This document shows, piece by piece, positions 52,550 through 62,039 of a stretch of 64,000 nt of DNA (within the stretch, counting starts at the first letter, position 1; the number at the start of each line of letters is the position of its first letter). The notes under the pieces were generated by a model that searched no databases, was not told the DNA's origin, and saw only the letters and a list, made by a program, of their open reading frames with translations. A program made the translations under genes and the position numbers. This DNA comes from Sphingomonas sp. H160509 (GTDB lineage: Bacteria; Pseudomonadota; Alphaproteobacteria; Sphingomonadales; Sphingomonadaceae), in NCBI RefSeq assembly GCF_024124765.2, contig NZ_JAMXSR020000002.1:3306001-3370000 (forward strand). The letters run 5' to 3'.

Positions 52550-52645
52550 GGTGGGGCGTCAGGACCAGGCCACCGCCCGAAACCGCTGGCCTACACACCC
52601 CGATCCGGCATACCTGATCGGTCCTCTCCGCAACGAGGATCGATC

Positions 52646-54205
52646 ATGGCGAACACACCCACCCCGGACGATCCGCGACCCTGCCACTTGGCCAGGCGCG
52701 CCGCGCCCGCCCCCGGCCGCGCTACGAACCCCCCAATCCCCGACCATCTCCCCGACGCGGTCCGCCACGTCATGGCCTGGCAAGCGCATGTCGACGCCGG
52801 CCGGATCGGCACCCGCATCCCCGTATCGCCCGAGATCGCCGCCAACCGCGACCGCTGGACCGCGCTCGCCCGGACCATGCGCAAGTGGCCGCCGCTCTCC
52901 ATGACCAGGGTGTCGACGCGCCACCCATCGACTCCTTCACGCGGCAAAATCGCCAACGTGTCGACGGCTGGTCCCCCGAGCGCCAGCGCGGCTTTCTCGA
53001 ACGCATCGCCGAGGGCGCCACCGTCGACGAGGCCACCGCCAGCGTCGGCCTGTCGCCCCGCGCCGCGTACAGCCTGCGCCGCCGCGCAGCGGGCGCGGCG
53101 TTCGCGCTCGGCTGGGACGCCGCCAAGCTCGTCGCGCGGCCGATCGTCGCCGAGGCGCTGTTCTGTCGCGCGATGGTCGGCCAGATCGAGCGTCTCACAA
53201 AGCCCGACGGCGACGTGATCGAACGCCACCGCTTCGACAACCGCCTCGCCATGTCGCTGCTCGCCCGGCTCGATCGCCATGCCGAGGGAGAGCGAGACCA
53301 CCAACGCCGCCGCCCGCCTGATCGCGACCGAGTTCGACGCGTTCCTCGACCTCGTCGAACGCGACGCAGGTCCCGCCCGCGCCGGCCTGTTTCTCGGCGA
53401 GCGTGTCCGATCGACCGACGCAGGGGGGAGGGGATGGCGCCGATCGTGGCGCTCGCCCGCGCGGACCGCTGGCTGCGCAGCAACGCCGGCCTCGCGTCGG
53501 AGATCGACGTCGCCGATCTCGATCCCGCCGCCCGCGCCGGCTGGACCGCCGAGCAATGGGCACGCGCCGAGGCCGCCGGGCTGCTCAGTCTCGCACCCGA
53601 ACCTGTCGCCAAACCTGTGCCCCCCGAAACCTGCGCCCGCGACACCTGCGCCAGCGTCTGCACTTTCTGCACTTCCGGCCGTCGAACCGGGCGGGCCCGA
53701 CGGTGAATGTCCGGTCTGGTGGGACGAGTTCACCAGTGCCTGGCGCACCCGCTTCCCGCCGCTGAGCGACTTCGACGAAGGCAATGGCGGCACTTTCGGC
53801 GACGACGGTTACAGCCGCGAATGTTCCCGGGAGGAGGCGATCATCCTCGATGCGCCGTACGACCGAGAGACCGCCGAGCGCGTCGTCGTCGAGGGCGCCG
53901 ACCGCGACAGCTGGTTCATCGGCTATGCGGTAGGCTGCGGGCTTATCGAGGATGACGAGGTCGACGCGGTCGCCGCGACCGATATGGCGCGCGTCGCTGC
54001 GCTGGCCCGTGATTTCGATCCGGATCGGCCGAGAAAGCCTGACCCTGAACCCGGTAGCGCCGCTTCGTCCGGCGCCGGTCCCGGCCAGTCGCCCGGCCAG
54101 TCGCACGCTGCACCCAATCTGGCGCCGACGCCTGCGGACGCTGCACCCAAATCCGCCACCGGGCGTTCTCCCGCCATACGCATAGTCAACGGAGTACCCC
54201 CATGA
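52646..54205 (+). CDS. sphingomonad-type hypothetical protein with helix-turn-helix, four frame breaks
   Basis: About 519 residues after repair. An N-terminal Pro-rich part and RDRWTALARTMRK are followed by GWSPERQRGFLERIAEGATV and DEATASVGLSPRAAYSLRRR, a helix-turn-helix that resembles terminase small subunits. Then FALGWDAAKLVARPIVAEAL and, late, CPVWWDEFTSAWRTRFPP with many acidic residues. Breaks lie near 52887, at 53285-53287, in the G6 run 53423-53428 and near 53670-53685. Such multi-domain proteins are widespread in sphingomonads with no assigned role. Its stop overlaps the DUF3597 ATG, so the two are coupled. An alternative is two adjacent genes with the second beginning near 53707. 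Confidence 0.6.
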
Positions 54206-54648
54206 GCATCTTCAGTAAGATCAAGTCCGCCATCTTCGGTGAGCACGGCCCGCTCGGCAGCGGCCATTTCGGCACGCCCAAGGCGGCGCCCGCTCCGGCA
54301 CCCGCGCCTGCGCCGCAGACCACGGCCGCCCAGCCTGCACCGACGCCCGCCGCACCGACTTCGCAGGCCGCGCCCGCCGCGCCCGCCCAGGCTGTCGATG
54401 TCGAGGCCGTCCTCTCGGGCATCGCCTCGAAGAAGGGCTCCGACCTCAACTGGCGCACCTCGATCGTCGACCTGATGAAGCTGCTGGATCTCGATTCGAG
54501 CCTCGACAACCGCAAGGAGCTCGCTACCGAGCTCGGCTATACCGGTGCCAAGGACGGCAGCGCCGAGATGAACATGTGGCTGATAAAGGCCGTGATGCGT
54601 GAGCTGGCAAAGAACGGCGGTACCGTGCCCGCTAACCTCAAGGATTGA
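54202..54648 (+). CDS. DUF3597 family protein
   Basis: 148 residues. An N-terminal amphipathic helix (MSIFSKIKSAIFGEHG), an Ala/Pro linker of about 45 residues and the C-terminal DUF3597 domain (about 65-148: DVEAVLSGIASKKGSDLNWR, IVDLMKLLDLDSSLDNRKEL). The domain is all-helical and resembles small LysM-adjacent or phage-related domains; function is unknown. It starts in the stop of the upstream HTH gene and is followed by a strong hairpin. Confidence 0.88.
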   Translation: MSIFSKIKSAIFGEHGPLGSGHFGTPKAAPAPAPAPAPQTTAAQPAPTPAAPTSQAAPAAPAQAVDVEAVLSGIASKKGSDLNWRTSIVDLMKLLDLDSSLDNRKELATELGYTGAKDGSAEMNMWLIKAVMRELAKNGGTVPANLKD

Positions 54649-54657
54649 TCTAGGATA

Positions 54658-54683
54658 GGCGCCGGCAACCAAATGCCGGCGCC
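54658..54683 (+). terminator. hairpin after DUF3597 gene
   Basis: GGCGCCGGCA pairs perfectly with TGCCGGCGCC across ACCAAA, 10 bases after the stop. Only a weak T-rich segment follows. Confidence 0.65.
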
Positions 54684-54725
54684 GATCATTACGCCTTCAG
54701 TATCAACCCACTGAAAGGACACGAA

Positions 54726-55139
54726 ATGCGCGTTGCGATGCTGGGCCTGTTGGCCGCCTCCACCATGGTCGCCGGTTGCGTTGGCGACGGGGGCAGCCGC
54801 TACGGCGTCGACCCGCGCTATCGTTCCTACGACTATAATCGTGTCGACCCTGCGTACGGCGGCTACGATGCCGGTCGCTACTACCGCGACGATGCACGGT
54901 ATCGCGAGCGCCGCCTGTCGCGCAACGACCGCGTCTATCGTGGCAATGACGGCCGGTATTATTGCCGCCGCAACGACGGCACCACCGGTCTGATCGTCGG
55001 CGGAGTCGCGGGCGGCGTGCTTGGCAACGTCATCGCCCCCGGTGGCTCGGGCTTGCTCGGCACCGTGCTCGGTGCGGCCGGCGGTGCGCTCGCCGGCCGT
55101 GCGGTCGATCGCTCCAGCAACGACACCCGCTGCCGTTAA
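54726..55139 (+). CDS. glycine-zipper 2TM lipoprotein
   Basis: 137 residues: signal peptide with lipobox VAGC (Cys18), a Tyr/Arg/Asp-rich middle (DPRYRSYDYNRVDPAYGGYD) and a C-terminal glycine-zipper segment (about 90-125, GLIVGGVAGGVLGNVIAPGG and LLGTVLGAAGGALAG) ending with a Cys. The glycine zipper inserts into or associates with membranes, as in SlyB/OsmB-type envelope-stress proteins. Own ribosome site GAAAGGA. Flanked by hairpins on both sides, so it is monocistronic. Confidence 0.82.
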   Translation: MRVAMLGLLAASTMVAGCVGDGGSRYGVDPRYRSYDYNRVDPAYGGYDAGRYYRDDARYRERRLSRNDRVYRGNDGRYYCRRNDGTTGLIVGGVAGGVLGNVIAPGGSGLLGTVLGAAGGALAGRAVDRSSNDTRCR

Positions 55140-55146
55140 ATCCCTC

Positions 55147-55174
55147 GACCGGCGTCGAAATATCGGCGCCGGTC
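55147..55174 (+). terminator. hairpin after the glycine-zipper gene
   Basis: GACCGGCG pairs with CGCCGGTC across 12 bases. It starts 8 bases after the stop. Confidence 0.6.
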
Positions 55175-55417
55175 GATCTAAATTATCGTCGTCGATGGCG
55201 GCGCACGGGAAAATAAAATCTGCGATAATCGACGCAGTTCTTGACCCATCTTACCGGCAAGATTTGCAATTCGGGCGGTCTTGGCCCATATAGCGCTCAG
55301 CTACAGTCGCATATCGACGGTTCTTGGCGCTTTGCGGCACCTTTCTCCTTCTTTCCCTGCTCCGCGGCACGGGTCGCCCGAACGTCGGGTTACTCTCTAC
55401 TAAGAAGGAGCCACTTC

Positions 55418-55630
55418 ATGGCTATCACCGGAACCGTCAAGTTTTTCAACGCCGACAAGGGCTATGGCTTCATCGCGCCGGATGGCGGCGGCAACGATGC
55501 ATTCGTGCACATCACCGCGGTTGAGCGCGCCGGCATGCCGACGCTGAACCAGAACCAGCGCGTCACCTACGAGCTCGAGCCCGACAAGCGTGGCAAGCAG
55601 TCGGCCGTGAACCTCCAGCCAGCCGATTGA
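55418..55630 (+). CDS. csp: cold-shock protein (CspA family)
   Basis: 70 residues, one S1-like cold-shock domain. RNP1 is KGYGFIAPD (residues 15-23) and RNP2 is DAFVHITAV; the start TGTVKFFNADKG is typical. It binds single-stranded nucleic acid as an RNA chaperone. A strong AAGGAG site lies 7 bases before the ATG. The 5' stretch 55175-55417 has no gene and is long enough for the structured leader usual for csp mRNAs. Conditions of expression are not deducible. Confidence 0.94.
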   Translation: MAITGTVKFFNADKGYGFIAPDGGGNDAFVHITAVERAGMPTLNQNQRVTYELEPDKRGKQSAVNLQPAD

Positions 55631-55636
55631 TCTCGC

Positions 55637-55656
55637 TGGCGGATTATTGTCCGCCA
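55637..55656 (+). terminator. first hairpin after csp
   Basis: TGGCGGA and TCCGCCA pair across TTATTG, 6 bases after the stop. Confidence 0.5.
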
Positions 55657-55672
55657 ACCTGATCTCGGTTGC

Positions 55673-55701
55673 GATGCGGCGGCCATAACGGTCGCCGCAT
55701 C
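55673..55701 (+). terminator. second hairpin after csp
   Basis: GATGCGGCG and CGCCGCATC pair across 11 bases. Tandem with the previous hairpin; neither has a U-run. Confidence 0.55.
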
Positions 55702-55735
55702 ACCCCTTTGAAATTTCCCGCAGGAGCGCACCAGC

Positions 55736-55966
55736 ATGGCCGATAATCCAGAATTTTACCGGGCCCGCGCTGATGAAGAGCGTCGCAACGGCGATGCCGC
55801 CCTCCTCGACAACGTCCGCGATCGCTGCCGCCGCGCCGAAAAGGCCTGGGACGACATGGCCTCACGCGCCGAACGCACCCAGATCCTCCGCGCCGCCCGC
55901 GAAGCCGCCCCTCCCGGTGGCGAACGCATGATGATCGGCACCCCCTCGATGGTCCCCGCCGAATAG
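55736..55966 (+). CDS. small conserved hypothetical protein
   Basis: 76 residues: EFYRARADEERRNGDAALLD then RRAEKAWDDMASRAERTQIL, a helical charged protein with a flexible PPGGERMMIGTPSM tail. Similar short proteins occur in sphingomonads, but no function is known. A strong intrinsic terminator 30 bases downstream supports a real transcript. No clear Shine-Dalgarno site is seen apart from GCAGGAGCG. Confidence 0.7.
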   Translation: MADNPEFYRARADEERRNGDAALLDNVRDRCRRAEKAWDDMASRAERTQILRAAREAAPPGGERMMIGTPSMVPAE

Positions 55967-55997
55967 GCCGGATCTCCGAGGTTCGATTTATTTGAGG

Positions 55998-56034
55998 AAA
56001 AACCCGGATGCAGCGATGCACCCGGGTTTTTCTT
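55998..56034. terminator. intrinsic terminator
   Basis: AAAAACCCGG pairs with CCGGGTTTTT, with inner TGCA/TGCA pairing around GCGA, and is followed by CTTTG. The A-run on the other side makes it bidirectional, for the small gene (+) and the cell-wall hydrolase gene (-). Confidence 0.85.
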
Positions 56035-56057
56035 TGTGGTCATTAGAGAAGCCGTTT

Positions 56058-56180
56058 TCGCGCAGAGGCGCAGAGACCGCGAAGCTTTAGCTGAACCGCA
56101 GGTTCCCAAAATTAAATGTGACGTCCGCAGCTTAACCCCGAACGCAACACCTCCGCGTCCTCTGCGCCTCTGCGCGAACC
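56058..56180. repeat. inverted repeat of GCGCAGAGGCGCAGAG type
   Basis: Left TTTTCGCGCAGAGGCGCAGA, right CTCTGCGCCTCTGCGCGAA, separated by about 80 bases that are distinctly less GC-rich. Each arm also holds a direct near-repeat (GCAGAGGC GCAGAG). A family different from classes A to D. Confidence 0.85.
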
Positions 56181-56263
56181 AACTTCTGCGCCTGGCAAGG
56201 TGGTTGCCAGAAGGAATCCGTTGAACACGGTCGACGCGGTGCCATGGAAGCAGTCGCGGTGAT

Positions 56264-57238
56264 TTACTTCAGCGGCTTACCCGTATCCTTCCACCTCTCG
56301 AGGATCTGCGATTCTGGCGGTAGCATGTCGGAAGCAGTCGGTATCGCCGGTGCCGGGGTAGCGGGCTTGGCCTGCGCAACATTCGCTACCACCGTAGCCG
56401 GCACCGGGACGGAGACAGCGCCAGCCGTGGCGGCTGCGATCATCTGCGGCGTGGGCGGCGCAATCGGTTGCACGGACATATGCGGCCCAGGCACCGGTTC
56501 GCCGCCAGCGTAGCGCTGGTTGAACGCAGCCGAAGTACCCCAATACCCCTTCCACCGGTGGAAGAAATGCGCGCCGACGACGTCGGTCATAACCATGCTC
56601 CGGTTCCACGCAGGCGTCACAGCGTAGGTATGATAGTGCGTCGCCAACCCGACCGGCGCGTAGACATACCCTGCGAGCGCCATGCCGGCAGCGCGCGCTG
56701 CACGGACCCACGCGGCACGCGCCGGCACCCGCGTCATCGCGCCGTCGCACGCGAAGCTGAACTGGCAGCCGGCATGTTCCGAGCCCTGATACACCACGCC
56801 GCACACCGTTCCCGGGAAGGCAGGATGCCGTGCCCGGTTGAGGATGACCTGCGCGACCGCCTGTTGGCCGGCATCGGGCTCGGATGCGGCTTCGTAATAG
56901 ATCGCCGCGGTGAGGCATTGCAGCGCGCGGTCGCGGTCCAGCGCCGATGCACCGGCCATCGAGAAAGGCCGTGCGGGGACGATGCCCGCGTCGAGCGTCG
57001 CACCGGCTGGGATCGGCAAATCCGGGAGGTCGATGGTCCCCGTAACACCCGCCGCAGGGGCGGCGATCTCCTGCTCGGCCAGCATCGGGGTAGGAACTGA
57101 AACCTTCACCGAAGACGCGGCACTCGCGCGGTCGTGCGCCGCTTCACGCGCCGACATCGCCCGGAGCGTGGCATGCGCAGAGATTGCGGCGCCTATGATC
57201 AACAACGTGACGACCATCGTCGCCCAGATGCGTTTCAT
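56264..57238 (-). CDS. cell wall hydrolase, SleB family
   Basis: 324 residues from ATG 57238 (MKRIWATMVVTLLIIGAAIS, membrane anchor or signal). The Hydrolase_2 domain (about 105-215) reads CLTAAIYYEAASEPDAGQQA, VAQVILNRARHPAFPGTVCG and CQFSFACDG, with the catalytic Glu in YYEAAS. These enzymes cleave peptidoglycan like lytic transglycosylases. A Pro/Ala/Val-rich tail follows. The frame continues upstream to 57367, but that part is Arg-rich with no membrane signal, so 57238 is preferred. Confidence 0.87.
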   Translation of the reverse strand: MKRIWATMVVTLLIIGAAISAHATLRAMSAREAAHDRASAASSVKVSVPTPMLAEQEIAAPAAGVTGTIDLPDLPIPAGATLDAGIVPARPFSMAGASALDRDRALQCLTAAIYYEAASEPDAGQQAVAQVILNRARHPAFPGTVCGVVYQGSEHAGCQFSFACDGAMTRVPARAAWVRAARAAGMALAGYVYAPVGLATHYHTYAVTPAWNRSMVMTDVVGAHFFHRWKGYWGTSAAFNQRYAGGEPVPGPHMSVQPIAPPTPQMIAAATAGAVSVPVPATVVANVAQAKPATPAPAIPTASDMLPPESQILERWKDTGKPLK

Positions 57239-57382
57239 CAACCGAACCGTCTGCAACCTTACGCGCAATCGCTTTCCTCGTACTTGCGTGTCGAGCCGGG
57301 CATAGCCGATCTGGCCAGACCGATCGCGCACGGATTCAGTCCGTCCCACCGCGGGACGGACGGTCACCGTAGCAGCAAGCGC

Positions 57383-60215
57383 TTACCGTAAGGTTGCGGT
57401 GTCGAGCTTCAGCGCGGCCTCGGGGATGACCTCGACGTTCGGATAGGCTTTGCGCAGCGGTTCGATGAACTGCTTGGCGTCACCGACCACGACGATGCTC
57501 GCCGCCTTCGGATCGAGCAAGGCGACCGCCGCGGCCTGTACCGCCGCCGGATCGACTGCGCCAACCGCACCGGCGTAGCGCTGGAGTTCACCGAGCGGCA
57601 CGCCATTCTGAACATAGGCGCCCAGGATTCCTGCAACGCCCGACGTCGTCTCGATCCCGCGCCCGAAATTGCCGACGAGCACGGCCTTGCGCGTGTCGAG
57701 TTCTGCGGCCGGCACGGGGGACGTCCCCATCCGCGTCATCTCGGCCGCGATCAGCGTGACGACTTCGGCAGCGGTTGGGTTCTTGGTCTGAGTCCGCGCC
57801 GCGACCGTGCCCTGCGTCTTCCCCGCATCAAGCCCGCTGCCTGCGCCATAGGCCAGACCACGCTTGATCCGGATTTCCTGGTTTAACCGGGACGAGAAGC
57901 CGCCGCCAAGGACCGTGTTGCCAACTGCTAGCGGATAATAGCGTGCATCCGACCGCGCGATCGCAGGACGCGCAACCACGACGCCCGCTTGACCCGCTTC
58001 TGGCATGTCGACGACGATGACACGAGGTTTCGGGTACGTGACCTGCGGCGTGCTCGCGGTTGCCGTGCTGGTCGATTTCCAAGAACCGAACTGCGCCTCC
58101 GCCAAAGCCTTGGCACGCGCCGCGGTGACGTCGCCGACCATGATCAGCGTTGCCTGGCTCGGCTGGAAGCTCCGCGCATACGCTGCCGTGATGTCGGTGC
58201 GCGTGATTGCCTTCAGCGACAGCGGCGTGCCCCCCGTTAGGCGCACCATAGGGCGATGCCCCCAGCACGGCACGATCCGCAACCAGACCCGCGACCTGCG
58301 CCGGATCCTTCAACGCGAGCGTCACCGCATCGACCTGCTGCGTTCGCGCGCGTTCGATCTCCTCGGGCGCAAACGCCGGATTGATCGCGACGTCGGCGAG
58401 GATCGCCATCGCCGGCGCAAGCTGGTCCGACTTCACGGTCACGTCGACCGCCGCGCCATCGCTGCCAGCCGAACTGCCGATCGCCCCGCCAAGTCCCTCG
58501 ACCGCACGCGCGATCTGTGTCGCCGAGCGTGTCTTCGTGCCCTTGGTGAGCAGGTCCGCCGACAGGCTGCTGACACCCGCACGATTTGCCGGATCGGTCG
58601 CTGCACCACCGGCAGTCACGAGATACGCGGTGACGATCGGCAGGTCGTGTCGCTCGACCGTCACCAGCCGCATGCCGTTGGCGAGCCGCGTCTTCACAGG
58701 CTGCGGGATCGTTGGCGATACCGGCGCGCTTGGCGCTGGCGGCTGGACGCGCTGCCCTTCCGGCGCAGGCGTCACGATCTCGATATTCGCCGGCGCCTTC
58801 AGGTCTGCAACCTGCACCGTCGGTGCAACCGTGATCGCATCCGCGATACCGCCCGCAGGCTTGGCCGCGAGTGGCATGTACCGGATTGTCGCCGACTGGT
58901 TGTCGCCGAGGTATTTCCGCGCAACCCGCTTGATATCCGCCGCCGTCACCCGAGCAATGGCCGCCAATTGCTTGTCAGCCGCCTGTGGATCGCCGTCGAC
59001 CAGCACGGCAGACGCCAGCGTGCTCGCCTTGCCCTCGGCCGTCTCGCGCGACTGGATCGACTGGGTCAGGATCTCGTTCTTCGCCTCCGCGAGTTCGGCC
59101 GCGGTCACCGGCGCATCGCGGAACCGGGCGACCTCCCGCTTCAACGCAGCCTCACCCGCCTCGACCGTCTTACCACCCGCGAGGATCGCGTAGACGACCA
59201 TGTTGCCGGTCGCCTGCTTGGTATCCAGGAACGCCTCGGCCGACTGCGCGAGCTGGTCGCGGTACACGACGCTCTCGTACAGCCGCGAACTTTCGCCCGT
59301 CGCCAGCACCGCCTTCAGCACCGTCAACGCGGCGATATCCGCATCGCGATCCGCCGGCACATGATAGCTGACCAGCACCGCCGGCAACGGCGTGTTGGGC
59401 TCGTACACGGTGCGCGTTACCGCTTTCGTGCGCGCAGGCTCGGCCACCGTCACGCGCGGGATCGCCGCGCTCGGCTTCTTTATCCCCGCGAAATACTGGT
59501 CGACCCAGCTGTTCAACTGCGCCGGATCGAAGTTTCCCGACACGACCAGGATCGCATTGTCCGGCCGATAATAGGTCGCATGGAACGCCCGGACGTCATC
59601 GATCCCGGCGGCTTCAAGGTTCTCCAGGCTGCCGATCGTCCCGCGTGCATAGGGGTGCGTCGCATAGGCAATTGCCGGATAATAGAGCGAGAACAACTTG
59701 CCATACGGCCGCGAAAGCGTGCTCTGACGCAGTTCCTCCTTCACCACGTCGCGCTCCGAGCCGAAGCTCTTGGGCTCAACCACGAGGCTCGCCATCCGGT
59801 CCGCCTCCGCGAACAGCAGACGCTGGAGATGGTTGGCGGGGATCACCTCGTAATAATTGGTGTAGTCGTCGTTGGTCGACGCATTGTTGTAACCGCCGAC
59901 ATCCTCGGTCAGCCGATCCATCTGCTCCGACACGAGATTGCGCGTCGACTTGAACATGAGGTGTTCGAACATGTGCGCGAACCCGGACTTGCCCTTGGGA
60001 TCGTCCTTCGAGCCGACGTCGTACCAGACCTGCACCGATACGTTCGGCGTGCCGGTGTCGCGGATCGCATACACCCGCAGGCCATTCGGCAGGGTGCGCT
60101 CGGTATAGGCGATCGGCTTCACCGAGACCTGCGTCGGGGCAGGTGCGGTCTGCGCCCCCACCGCTACCGGGAAAGAAGCTGCGGTCAGCAGCAAAGCGGA
60201 GCGGAGGAGGCGCAT
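57383..60215 (-). CDS. periplasmic M16 metallopeptidase, full two-domain form, one frame break
   Basis: About 944 residues. Signal peptide MRLLRSALLLTAASFPVAVG at 60215. First M16 half: FAHMFEHLMFKST carries the inverted zinc motif HxxEH, and EELRQSTL follows. Second half begins LANGMRLVTVERHDLPIVTA; there the HxxEH site is absent, as usual for the non-catalytic half. The frame breaks at C6 58230-58235 (GAPNGG to TPLSLKAI). It degrades peptides in the periplasm. Downstream of a small membrane protein and tgt, perhaps in one long transcript from queA. Confidence 0.92.
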
Positions 60216-60223
60216 CGAGATCC

Positions 60224-60422
60224 TTACTTGTTGCGGTTCGCGAACAGCACCGCGCCCGCGATCGCCGCCGAGCCGATGCCGACGCCCAGGCCGATCTTCG
60301 CGAGCGGCCAGCTCTTGGTCTTCTCCGCGGCGTTGTGCGCGGCGGCTTCGGCCTGCAGCTTCGCCTCCCTTCGCGGCGGCGAGGATTTCGTTCGGGGTAT
60401 CGCTGTCGATCTTGATGGTCAC
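60224..60422 (-). CDS. small single-pass membrane protein, one frame break
   Basis: About 65 residues, GTG start overlapping the tgt stop (GTGA). It begins [18 protein letters not shown], breaks at CCC 60367-60369, and continues [20 protein letters not shown]. One helix follows, [20 protein letters not shown], ending RNK. A short helical part and a membrane tail; no known family. It is hidden in a frame that otherwise fuses with the M16 gene, so automated calling would miss it. Confidence 0.65.
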
Positions 60423-61570
60423 TTGGGCTCTCCTTCACTCTTCCGGGCATACACGCCACGGAAATCATTCGCGAACTGCGTCAACGTCCCCGAGGCGATC
60501 GCCGCCCGCAGATCCGCCATCAGCGTTTCGTAGAACCAGATGTTATGCTCCGTCATGAGCATCGCGCCAAGCATTTCGCCCGACCGGACGAGGTGATGCA
60601 GATACGCCCGGCCCCACGTCGCACAGACCGGGCAGGGGCAGGCGGGATCGAGCGGCCCCATATCCTCGGCGAACTTCGCATTACGGATGTTGATCGGCCC
60701 GGTGCGCGTGAACGCCTGGCCGGTGCGACCCGACCTGGTCGGCATCACACAATCGAACATGTCGATGCCGCGCTCGACCGCACCGACGATGTCGTCCGGC
60801 TTGCCGACCCCCATCAGATAGCGCGGCTTGTCGATCGGCAGCTGGTCCGGCGCGAAGTCGAGGCACCCGAACATCGCCTCCTGGCCCTCGCCAACCGCCA
60901 GCCCTCCGACCGCATAGCCGTCAAAGCCGATATCGATCAAAGCATCCGCCGAAGACTTCCGGAACCCTTCGTTCAACGCACCCTGCTGGATCCCGAAGAT
61001 CGCGTTGTTCTCGGCATGCGCCTCGCCGCTGTCGAACGCTGCGCGCGACCGCTTCGCCCAGCGCATCGACCGCTCCATCGCCGCCGCCTGCACTTCTCGC
61101 GTCGACGTCGTGGGCACCAGTTCGTCGAACGCCATGACGATGTTCGAGCCGAGCAGCCGCTGGATCTCGATCGAGCGCTCGGGGCTGAGCAGATGCCGCG
61201 TGCCGTCGAGGTGCGACTTGAACGACACGCCCTCCTCGGAGCGCTTGGTCAGGTCGGCAAGGCTCATAACCTGATAGCCGCCGGAATCGGTGAGGATCGG
61301 CTTCGACCAGCCCGAAAACGCGTGCAGACCACCCAGCTTGGCGACCCGCTCGGCGCCCGGTCGCAGCATCAGATGATAGGTGTTGCCGAGGATGATGTCC
61401 GCGCCCGCGCCCACCACGTCGGCGGGCTTCATCCCCTTGACGGTCGCGGCGGTGCCGACCGGCATGAACGCGGGCGTGCGGATGTCGCCGCGCTGCATCG
61501 CGATGACGCCGGTGCGTGCCTTGCCATCGGTAGCGGAGATCGTGAAGTCGAAGCGGGGACGGGTGGTCAT
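60419..61570 (-). CDS. tgt: tRNA-guanine transglycosylase (queuine)
   Basis: 383 residues. Substrate-site [13 protein letters not shown] with the catalytic Asp region, [23 protein letters not shown] with the nucleophile Asp, and the zinc site C-x-C-x2-C-x25-H near residue 310-340. It exchanges G34 in tRNAs with GUN anticodons for preQ1, the step before QueA. Its partner queA lies two genes upstream in the same direction with an EF-hand gene between them. Confidence 0.96.
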   Translation of the reverse strand: MTTRPRFDFTISATDGKARTGVIAMQRGDIRTPAFMPVGTAATVKGMKPADVVGAGADIILGNTYHLMLRPGAERVAKLGGLHAFSGWSKPILTDSGGYQVMSLADLTKRSEEGVSFKSHLDGTRHLLSPERSIEIQRLLGSNIVMAFDELVPTTSTREVQAAAMERSMRWAKRSRAAFDSGEAHAENNAIFGIQQGALNEGFRKSSADALIDIGFDGYAVGGLAVGEGQEAMFGCLDFAPDQLPIDKPRYLMGVGKPDDIVGAVERGIDMFDCVMPTRSGRTGQAFTRTGPINIRNAKFAEDMGPLDPACPCPVCATWGRAYLHHLVRSGEMLGAMLMTEHNIWFYETLMADLRAAIASGTLTQFANDFRGVYARKSEGEPK

Positions 61571-61571
61571 A

Positions 61572-62039
61572 CTACTTTTTCTTGCGAATGCCGTAGCGAT
61601 CGCCGGCCGGCGCGCCGCGGATGGTGATGAGTTCGGCGCGAGTCAGCATGCCATCCTTGTCGCGGTCGAACCGCGTGAAGAACTGCGCGAACCTTGCCTG
61701 GAGTTCGGCGAGCGTGATCCGGTTGTCGCCATCGCGATCGACTTCGAACGGGCTCGGCAATGCGTTACGATCGCCCAGCCACGCCTGCGCCCAGTCGGCA
61801 AAGGCGATGTACCCGATCGATCCGGTCGCAGCACCCTCGGCGGTGGCATAGCTCCGCGCGACGCCCGCGGTCAGTTCCGCCTGCGTCACGCGGCCATCAC
61901 CGTTCGCATCGCATGCGGCGATGAACAGCGCGGCGGGCTCGGCGAAGATCGTCGCGGGCGGCTGCGGCGTGCCCGCGGGCGGCGGTGCGGCGGTAATGGC
62001 CTGGAGAAAAGCAAGGGCGAGCAGCATGCCGCCCGTCAT
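61572..62039 (-). CDS. secreted EF-hand protein
   Basis: 155 residues. An N-terminal signal ([19 protein letters not shown]) and three EF-hand loops: [12 protein letters not shown] (about 43-54), [12 protein letters not shown] (about 100-111) and [12 protein letters not shown] (about 124-135), each with Asp/Asn at the calcium positions and Glu at position 12. A calcium-binding envelope protein. The start overlaps the queA stop (ATGA), so it is translated with the queuosine enzymes despite no evident connection. Confidence 0.88.
   Translation of the reverse strand: MTGGMLLALAFLQAITAAPPPAGTPQPPATIFAEPAALFIAACDANGDGRVTQAELTAGVARSYATAEGAATGSIGYIAFADWAQAWLGDRNALPSPFEVDRDGDNRITLAELQARFAQFFTRFDRDKDGMLTRAELITIRGAPAGDRYGIRKKK

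Noticed and set aside
52646..54205. Prophage remnant on the basis of terminase-like helix-turn-helix
   Set aside because: No portal, capsid, tail or integrase genes and no attachment sites are nearby, and such proteins are common in sphingomonad chromosomes.
58005..60533. Long plus-strand open frame of about 840 codons
   Set aside because: Antisense to the M16 peptidase, the small membrane gene and the tgt end; Arg-rich with no recognisable domain.
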